A stretch of 64,000 nt of DNA from Entomortierella parvispora (Eukaryota > Mortierellomycota > Mortierellomycetes > Mortierellales > Mortierellaceae), in assembly GCA_963573315.1 (NCBI GenBank), contig OY752151.1, positions 930,001 through 994,000 on the forward strand. The letters are read 5' to 3'. Positions within the stretch are counted from its first letter, which is position 1; every line of letters starts with the position of its first letter. This document shows, piece by piece, positions 55,162 through 64,000 of this stretch. Under the pieces are notes generated by a model, which saw only the letters and a program-made list of their open reading frames with translations, did no database searches and had not been told where the DNA came from. A program made the position numbers and the translations under genes.

Positions 55162-55773
55162 AGTATCAAAAATAAAAACTTGGATCTGCAAAAAGGAGTG
55201 GTTCGTCTTTGCATGTTCATGTTTCAATGATGACCGATATCCCCTTTTGTGTTCCTCGGATGCTATCAGAAAAGGTTGCGCGCGTTTCCTTTTTTATTTG
55301 CTTGTTTGCTTGATCTGCAGAAGCTATCTCCGAGAGACAAAACGTGTCCGGCAGTGGGGCGCCGAATAAAAAAGGGTTGAGTAGGGAGAGGAGGGAGAGG
55401 AGGACGTGTTTTTTTATTTATTTATTTGGATCTCCACAGGTTCAGTTTCTTATCAAAGAACATCGTCGTCATTCAGCACAATGACACTCAGTGTCTTATC
55501 TCTGTCCAGGGGTATAAACCTTTTTTTTTATGTGTTATCCCTCTCCTCGCGCGCGCTCCTGCTCTTGTACTTTTCGGGGCAATGCTCCACATCACTGCGC
55601 GCGATCTGACCCCGATAACAAACTTTTTTTTTTTGAGATAATGATTTTCATCAGTTCAATGTGTTTTCTTGGGGGTGGTTTCGAAGTTTTGAAAGATTAG
55701 AGTGTTTATTTACAAAAAAATTTGTCGCAACAAGATCCTTTTATACGAGTGCAAATGACAGAGAACAGGACAT
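55162..55773. other. Convergent 3' regions of IRC3-like and GAPDH genes
   Basis: 612 bp. It is T-rich near 55410-55640 and contains no gene. The GAPDH 3' untranslated part is probably at 55640-55773. Confidence 0.5.
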
Positions 55774-57366
<1,593 letters not shown>

Positions 57367-58064
57367 GTTGATGATGTAGTTGTGAGGGGGAGGAAGAGTG
57401 TTGGGGATGAAGAAGAAGAAGAGAAGAGAAGAAAGGAAAGGAAGACCACAGAAGCGGATATAAGCGGGACTCGAAAGGCGAGAAAGGCGTGACTGCCTCG
57501 GCGTGTTCCTTCTTCCTCCCTCTCTGCCTCAATCTCTCTCAACGTCATCTCGTTGGTGAGTATTGTTACGCGGGGCAAGCCTTTAAGCTCGCTCGTGCTG
57601 TCCGGTTGTCCGTGGGCAAGGAAGAAGTTGATGGTTCCCCACGCAAAAGTGCAGCTCGCATAAAACTATGGTTGGGGGTCCGAGAATAGCACCCTCCCTG
57701 CGTTTGTGCTTGCTTCTTCATTGACTGGACCACCCGCTGCTCTTTTGTTGTGGCCCATGAGCTAAAAACTCGAATTCTTCCCCGTACCTCCCCGTTTTAG
57801 ACGATCCGAGACGAAAGAAACCGTTGGATCGGACGGGCCGGGGGCTAGTTGTTCTACTCTTGCTGTGGTCCCTCTTTCACTTCTTGCATGCTTCTTCTCT
57901 TCCTCTTGCTTGCCTTGCTTTTCTTCAATTCCTCGCCTGTCTCCTTCATCATTGCTTCGTTTTCTTTGCCATCTTCCCCACAAAAAAAAATGTAGGTATG
58001 TTCTAAAAGGTATTTATTTTTTCAGTCACCGTCTATTGCATGTCTACGCGCAGCAGGGTAACCA
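57367..58064. promoter_or_regulatory. GAPDH promoter and glutaredoxin 3' region
   Basis: 698 bp. The part adjoining the GAPDH start (57370-57480) is purine-rich on the plus strand, so the mRNA leader is C+T-rich, as is usual for strong fungal promoters. A short T-rich stretch at 57840-57990 probably belongs to the glutaredoxin 3' end. No gene is seen. Confidence 0.5.
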
Positions 58065-58409
58065 TTAAAGACCAGGTTGCTTGGCCCAAACGTCCTTGTT
58101 CAAAAGTTCCTGCAACCTGCCGGACTGACTTGCGGCCTGTGTATCGTCTGATCCACCAAGATGTGTTCCTTTGATGAAGACATTGGGAACTGTGTTCTGA
58201 CCAGAGATCTCCTTCAGAGTCTTTTGGATCTCTTCACCATCCTCGTGCTCGTCCAATTCCAAAGCCTTGTATGGGACCGACAGGTCGTCAAACAAATCCT
58301 TGACTCGGAGGCAGTAAGGGCAGTAGGACTTTGAAAAGATCATGACTGGATTCGACGCGATGGAAGTGCGGATCAGGTTCCTGACGGACGATGTAATTTG
58401 GGAGGCCAT
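58065..58409 (-). CDS. GRX: Dithiol glutaredoxin
   Basis: An intronless 114-residue protein from the ATG at 58409. The active site is CPYC in IFSKSYCPYCLRVK, typical of dithiol glutaredoxins that reduce disulfides and glutathione mixed disulfides. The conserved TVPNVFIKG with cis-proline and the GGSDDTQA glutathione-binding block are present. Length and order match yeast Grx1/Grx2. The frame stays open upstream, but there is no further ATG, so an N-terminal mitochondrial extension is not supported. It lies between GAPDH and homoaconitase on the same strand; there is no reason to think the genes are co-regulated. Confidence 0.95.
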   Translation of the reverse strand: MASQITSSVRNLIRTSIASNPVMIFSKSYCPYCLRVKDLFDDLSVPYKALELDEHEDGEEIQKTLKEISGQNTVPNVFIKGTHLGGSDDTQAASQSGRLQELLNKDVWAKQPGL

Positions 58410-58755
58410 GGTTGGTAATGGACTGGAGTGGTCGTTCTGAGATGTGATAAAAGGATGGAGGAAGAAGGATCGCTTTGCTTGACTGGTGATGGTAAGGAAT
58501 GCACAGTCGGTTTTTAAAGGCAGAGCGGACGCTGGATGAGTAATCTTCGGACCTGACACACCGTCTCCATTCTATTGAAAGAATGCGACGCACAGTCACA
58601 AAGCGTTGGTGGCGCCATTTTCATCTTCAGGCACGGATCGCAAGATCGGATCGGTGGGGTCTGTTCGCCGACTGTGCAACGGCATCAGCGCTTGGGGCAA
58701 TGAGGGTGGACAGTGGTGTTTTTTTTTCTTTTAGTGAGCAGATGCTTATTAGTTT
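58410..58755. other. Intergenic, glutaredoxin promoter and homoaconitase 3' end
   Basis: 346 bp, no gene seen. A poly-T run at about 58721 is near the homoaconitase 3' end. Confidence 0.5.
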
Positions 58756-61047
58756 CTATTGTCGGATGCGCTCCTTGACCCATCCCTCCAGACCGCCTGC
58801 AACCCAGAGTTCTTGAATACTCCTTCCGAGACCTCCAACGCGGTAGATCTTGTCCTCCAATCCAACTCTGCTCACATGGACTTTACCACTTGCAAGAGAT
58901 ACTGTGGCCTTCCAGCCTGTCCGGTCCGTCAATTGAGCTGTACCTCTCTCCTTCACCAGGTCCCTCACCAACTCGGGGCTCTCCATCAACAGCAAACCAT
59001 TGTTGATCGAGTTACGTTTGAACGTCTCTGAGAACGATCCCGCAATCAATAACTTCACTCCAGCAGACAACAGGGCTGTTGCGGCCTGTTCACGACTTGA
59101 TCCAGTACCAAAATTAAAGCCTCCGATCAGAATATCGCTAGGCTTCACGATGCTAGCAAACTGGGTATCGTAGTTCTCCATGACGACTTTGCGCATCGTC
59201 TCGGGTCCAATATCGTCCTGGTAGGTGTACTTGCCAGGGTAGATACCGTCCGTGTTCAAGTTGTCGGCGTGACAAAACAAGAGCTCGCCCGTCATCTGTG
59301 CAGGGAAGTTTGCGATTGTCTCCTCTGGCGTCTTCGCGTCGGTTTCTTCTGCTCTGTTCGATCCTTGGGAAGCAGCCAAGTCGACGAGGCTGATGGCTGG
59401 AACAGGGACAGCTCCATTGTTGGCAGTTGGAGACACAATCTGCCCAGAAATTGCGGAGGCGGCTACGACTGCGGGCGAAGCCAAGTAAGCAAGAGCCTTT
59501 GGGGAGCCCATGCGACCCTTGAAATTTCTGTTGGTGGCCGAAATTCCAATCTCGCCATCCTGCAACAATCCAGTGCCAAGACCTAGAAATGCAAACGCAA
59601 ATTAGCGATTTGAATCATATTGGTCCACTCAATAAAAGAAGAAGAAAGTAACCTGTTACTTACCAACACATGGGCCACAGCCAGCTGGCAAGGCAATCGC
59701 ACCGGCATCCATCAATGCTTGCCAGTCTCCAGTGCTCTCAACATCCGCTTGGACTTCGCTACTGGCCGCAGCGACATAAAACTCGACACCTTCAGCAATC
59801 TTCTTACCACGGACAACATCAGCTGCCTGGCGGAGATCGCTCGCTCGAGAGTTGACGCAAGAGACGAGATAGGCTTTGTTGATCTTGACACCCTCCAGAT
59901 CCCGAACCGACTGGGCGACTTTGACAGAGTTGGGTCCAGAGATAAAAGGCGAAACAGTGGCGAGATCAAGGGTCAAGTGCTTGCTGTAAACAGCCCCTGC
60001 ATCTGGTGAACAGTTGTCCTCCAAAAACTTTCCAACTCGAGCCTCATTCACGCGAGGATGCACAAAGTCCTCCCCAGCGGGAACCTTGGCCAAGTTTTTG
60101 TTTGTGAATCGAGTCCTGTCCAAAATTTGGATGCGCTTCTTGTAGTAATCTTGCGTCACCTCATCGATGGGGAAAACTCCAGCGAGTGCACCCCACTCTG
60201 TTGTCATGTTGGCGATGGCCAAACGATCCTCGACACCAAGGGATTTGACACCTTCTCCTGTGAACTCAATAGCCGTGTTCAGGACCTGATCCTTGTTGAA
60301 AGCTGCACAGAGTGTGATGATCACATCCTTGCCCGTGACTCCTGGAGCCAACTTGTTGAGCAACTCGACCTTGACCACGGGGGGGACTTGCCACCAAGTT
60401 TGGCCCGTAGCCCAAATCGCCGCTGCATCTGTTCGGACAATAGGCGTTCCCAAAGCACCAATGCCTCCATACATGTTGGAATGTGAATCCGAAGCGACAG
60501 TCAGGGTTCCTGGGAACGCATATCCTTCCTCGACCATGACCTGATGACCAATACCTCGTCCTGCAGGATAAAAGTCGACCTTGTTCTCGCCCGCAAAAGC
60601 CTCGATGTTGGCGTATTTTTGAAGGTTTTTTTCAGTCTTGTTCTGAACATCGTGATCCAATGCAAAGACGGGCTGCCTTGGGTTCTTGAACTGGGCTGCA
60701 CCGATGCTCTTGAACCTATGGTAGAGAAGTCGAGAAATACAAATGAGCTCTCTGTCGTTCTCATGTTCTCTCAGTCTTTTATCACTTCCGAGCCTTCTTT
60801 CGTCTTACTTGGAGATCACGGCACCAGTGTTGTCGTGAGTGAGTACATGCTCTGGCCGAATCGTGACAAAGTCACCACTGCGAATGGTCTGTCCAGGGGC
60901 AAGGTCGACAGCGTAGCGCTGTGCAATCTTTTCAATCATGTTCTGAGGTTGCGTGGCTGCGATGGAGGCGAGCATGCGTCTTGAGACAAGTCCAAGCTGG
61001 ATCCCGGAGACGATCCTCGTTGTCTGATGTCGATGAAAGGCAAGCAT
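58756..61047 (-). CDS. LYS4: Homoaconitase, mitochondrial
   Basis: Exons 61047..60809, 60715..59664 and 59582..58756 join to 705 residues. The start ([20 protein letters not shown]) is a likely mitochondrial presequence. The aconitase fold follows: ALDHDVQ, the [15 protein letters not shown] block, iron-sulfur cysteines in [12 protein letters not shown] and in GCGPCVG, and the swivel domain [15 protein letters not shown] with the catalytic Ser/Arg. The substrate-contacting [11 protein letters not shown] is intact. Homoaconitase converts homocitrate to homoisocitrate in the alpha-aminoadipate lysine pathway, which fungi use. The homoaconitase rather than aconitase assignment rests on length (705 versus about 780) and the SCxNSRASD pattern. 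Intron 2 splits the CGPCVG motif. Confidence 0.93.
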
Positions 61048-61998
61048 CTTTTGTGCTGATATTAGGTATGATATTGGAGGAGAGAGGGGAGAGAAGGAGG
61101 AAAAGAAGGGAGAAAGCGGGGTAGAGGAGTGGAAGAAGTGAAAAAGGAAAGAAAGGACCGAGGGAACAAGATAGGCAGATCATCCAAAGGAGATTGCATA
61201 TGATCGCACTCATATCAAATCGATCGAAGATGAAGATGAAATCTCCGCACGTGACCTCGGACTTGTGACTGCCCCCATTCGCGATCAAGGTTTGGGCGGC
61301 TTTATCATCCGATCTTCGGCGCGTCTGCGTGGCCTCAACTTTACCACAGCTGAATCTAGGAACAGTGGGTGCAAGGGTGCAAGGGCCACTTGAAAGATGT
61401 CATGGCGGTGGAGCAAAGACAAAGCCTTCGTCCAGCAAATTGACCAGATGTCCACAAAGACATAAAGACGAACTCAGGGCAGCGATTGCAAAGCTGTCCT
61501 CATAAAAACCGTCCCTCGCATTTCCCATCCTCTTTCTTTCTCTCTTCTTGCCCCCTTCCTCTCCATTTCTCTCCTCCCTCCCTCCCACACACGTACTATC
61601 TACCGCCCATACATAGTTACTCCCCTCTACACATCAACTGCAAAACTTAACACGGCAGTGGTCCCTGCCTCACTCACATCTTAAACACGCATACTTCCAA
61701 CAGTTGCCCGATCCTCTCTTCACAAGGTAGGCTACATATTCGACGGTACATCCAAAGCCCACCGGAGATACACCCGCCCGGGGCTCGATGATTGTGTGAC
61801 AGAAGAAAAGAGTTTCCTGCTCCATGGCTTTTGTGCCTCATTTCATTTGCCACCAATTTTCCTACAAATTTGCACCAGACATTTTTGTCCTTTTGTATCC
61901 GCACTGTCTTCATTACGTTCATTGTCGCAAAGGTTAACTGACGGCTCGTTATCTTTAACTCCTTGTAGCTGAAGTCGCCAGCTAATCTCCTTTGGTCA
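61048..61998. promoter_or_regulatory. Divergent region between homoaconitase and the right-edge gene
   Basis: 951 bp. A purine-rich patch at 61075-61165 (the homoaconitase leader on the other strand) and a C+T-rich patch at about 61510-61600 lie in it. No ORF looks like a gene. Confidence 0.5.
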
Positions 61999-64000
61999 AT
62001 GACACCTCCTCCGGTTCGTATTCCCTTCAGCAAGGTCGAAAGTCTGGTTGCCAGTGGTAACAGCGGTCTCACAGCCAGCGAGTTACGGATGTTTGTTGGT
62101 AAAGGAATTCTTCGCCCTGGGACCGCGCAGGTTGCGCTGGATAACCTGGAATTTAGTGGATCGAATGAAAACACCAAGCAACAAGCTACCTCTACCCATT
62201 TCAACCCTTGTACACCACCCAACCCTCTGTCATCTCGCCTCTCCTCATCATCGGCTCCCTCTAGCTCATCGGGTGGTATTGTGCGCCGCCATATCCCTCC
62301 AAGATCGACCAGTGGGACCACGTGGTACTCCTCTTTTTCGCAGAGTACTCCTCAATCCATGATATCCTCACCAAGTATCGACAGGAGGACTCTTTATTCG
62401 GGAACCACAAAAGTCGCGTCAGATACCATGCACCAACCCACCGATACTCCCACCACCTTGTGTGCTCGTTCCTCATGTTCCGCTGCTTGGCCGAAAGCCT
62501 CTGAAGCCTCGACAGGCTCCAATTCAGGGAAAATCCCAGGAGACCAGAGCTCGCCCTCGTTCAGCGATCAAAACTCTTTGGATAGTGAATACGACTTACA
62601 GTCGGACGTCATCGGGGACAGCAGATCGTCCAGTTCTGGAGAGTCTCTGAGCTCTACCATCTTCCCTCAGAATTCAGCCCATGACCTGACATCGCCTTCA
62701 CCTTCACTCACGCCCTTGGTCGCAGACGCAGTTCTTTTGCAAAAAAGCAGCAAGCGCAAGAACCATGCCACCGTGAAGAGCGCCTCCAATGCAACAGAGC
62801 AGCTGGGTCAATCTCCTGGAGTTCGCTTCAGGACGCCTTTTGGTACTCCTATCCCCAATCGAAGCAAGCTGCCTGCGATCGCAGAGTCGAATGAGGAGGA
62901 CATATCCATTCTTGCCTCTACTGGAAGCTCGAGTCAAGCCGTGAATAGCACCGAGTCGCCCTCGCTTGGAACGCTTGGTGACTTTGGGTAAGAATCTCTG
63001 CCAGTCCATGGATCCTTTTTTTTGTCAGCGTATTTTGTACTGACAAACATCTGCAAACTCAATGTTAGCCTCGGAAGCGAAGCTTGCTCTCCTGGTTCAC
63101 GCCTACGAACCAGAGAAGTAGACACTGATATTATATCCACTCGCGTGTCAAAGTCGATAAATGCGATTCACCTCAAGCTACCCCGTTCACTGACCTCTCA
63201 ACGATTGCAGCTGGCACGAGAGCACTTTGCAAACAGCGGCACCGTACAGGTTTTGCCGCCCCAAAGCACCTCCCTTGTGGTTCCCTACGGCGGCGCTCAT
63301 GTTCTCGAGTACCCGTTGCTGCTTCCCGAGATTCTCCAAGCATCAAAGGAAAGAACTTGGATGGCGGACGATTGGGACATTCGGCACCCAGAGGGCCAAG
63401 TCATGAGCCGCCACTCTAACAAGCGAGTCCGAGTGGGAAACAATTCACAGCAGGTCATTTCTTCCTCCAAATACATCCCTGAGGCCAATTCTCGTTACTT
63501 GTCTCACCATTCAGGTTACCTGGGTTCTGGTTCTTTGCGAAGTGACAAGGAAGGTCACCCGGAGCGCCCTGCAGATGTAGCCTCTGTACAAACTTTGGCG
63601 AAGCTGGGTAGTAGTCACAAACACTCACTCACGTTCATTCTAAACAGCGATGGGCCTGCGAACAGGAAAAGGTCTTTGACTTTAGAGAATGAGATGGGTT
63701 TGGGTGAGGGTGCTGGGTCGAGCACTAGGCCTCATGTTCCCACTGAAAGAGAGAGAAAAGGTGCAGGGTCTTCTAGCGGTGTTCGCAAGCACTCTCAGAA
63801 AATGCCATCCTTCAAAAAATCCATCATGGTGCCCCCCACAGCGTCGGTTGCAAAGAAGGTGGTCAAACATTCATTGGGAACAAAAATGACCAAGCCAGGC
63901 TCCAGCGCAAAAACAGCAGAGGCTTTCAACAAAAAGTCCACACCTACTAAACCTGAGGCTGGTCCTGTTATGGTTTATTTCAAGCTTAAGCCCAACGGTA
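61999..64000 (+). CDS. Serine-rich protein of unknown function, 3' end outside the window
   Basis: Exon 1 is 61999..62987, then an 81-nt intron (GTAAGA...GTTAG), and exon 2 from 63069 stays open to the last base. About 640 residues are visible. The N-terminus (MTPPPVRIPFSKVESLVASG, then GLTASELRMFVGKGILRPG) is the most structured part. A long Ser/Thr-rich, mostly disordered region follows. A second possibly folded block lies in exon 2: VSKSINAIHLKLPRSL and LVVPYGGAHVLEYPLLLPEI. Basic tracts (KSIMVPPTASVAKKVV) suggest nuclear or nucleic-acid association, but I do not recognise the family. The end is missing, so length is unknown. Confidence 0.7.

Overview
The window is nuclear DNA of a filamentous fungus. 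The genes are intron-rich, with GT-AG introns mostly of 80-120 nt. They include homoaconitase of the fungal alpha-aminoadipate lysine route, an alternative NADH dehydrogenase and an IRC3-type mitochondrial helicase. Several F-box/leucine-rich-repeat genes, tandem FAD monooxygenases and the overall gene style suggest a Mortierellaceae-like early-diverging fungus (Mortierella/Linnemannia type). That placement is an inference from gene content, not a sequence match. Exon joins were worked out by hand from splice sites; for every complete spliced model reported the exon lengths add to a multiple of three.

Layout. 1-6 kb: the 5' part of an IPI1 ribosome-biogenesis gene (minus) diverges from an RPAP1 gene (plus). 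6-8 kb: an F-box relic and a full F-box/LRR gene. 8.2-16.3 kb: a tRNA-Leu(CAG) followed by a complete, apparently young Ty3/Gypsy element with seemingly identical 412-bp LTRs, inserted 16 bp from the tRNA 5' end, then a 5'-truncated LINE with a 14-bp target duplication. 17-29 kb: a small I9-type protease-inhibitor gene, tRNA-Ala(TGC), an acidic protein with an internal duplication, a protein with six Myb/SANT-like repeats, and three F-box genes, one probably frameshifted. 29-36 kb: three paralogous FAD-dependent monooxygenases; the third carries a 166-bp G+T-rich insertion and a destroyed splice donor.

36-47 kb: a HAD phosphatase, a phospholipid-scramblase protein, a putative EDC1/PNRC-type decapping activator and an NDE/NDI-type NADH dehydrogenase. 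47-55 kb: a NIPA-type magnesium transporter with unusually long introns diverges from an IRC3-like helicase. 55-64 kb: GAPDH, a dithiol glutaredoxin, homoaconitase, and the 5' part of an unrecognised serine-rich protein that runs off the right edge.

Most genes are ordinary housekeeping genes and do not form an obvious pathway cluster. The accessory regions are the tRNA-linked retroelement nest (8.2-16.3 kb), the F-box expansion (6-8 and 22-28.5 kb) and the monooxygenase cluster (29.4-35.9 kb).
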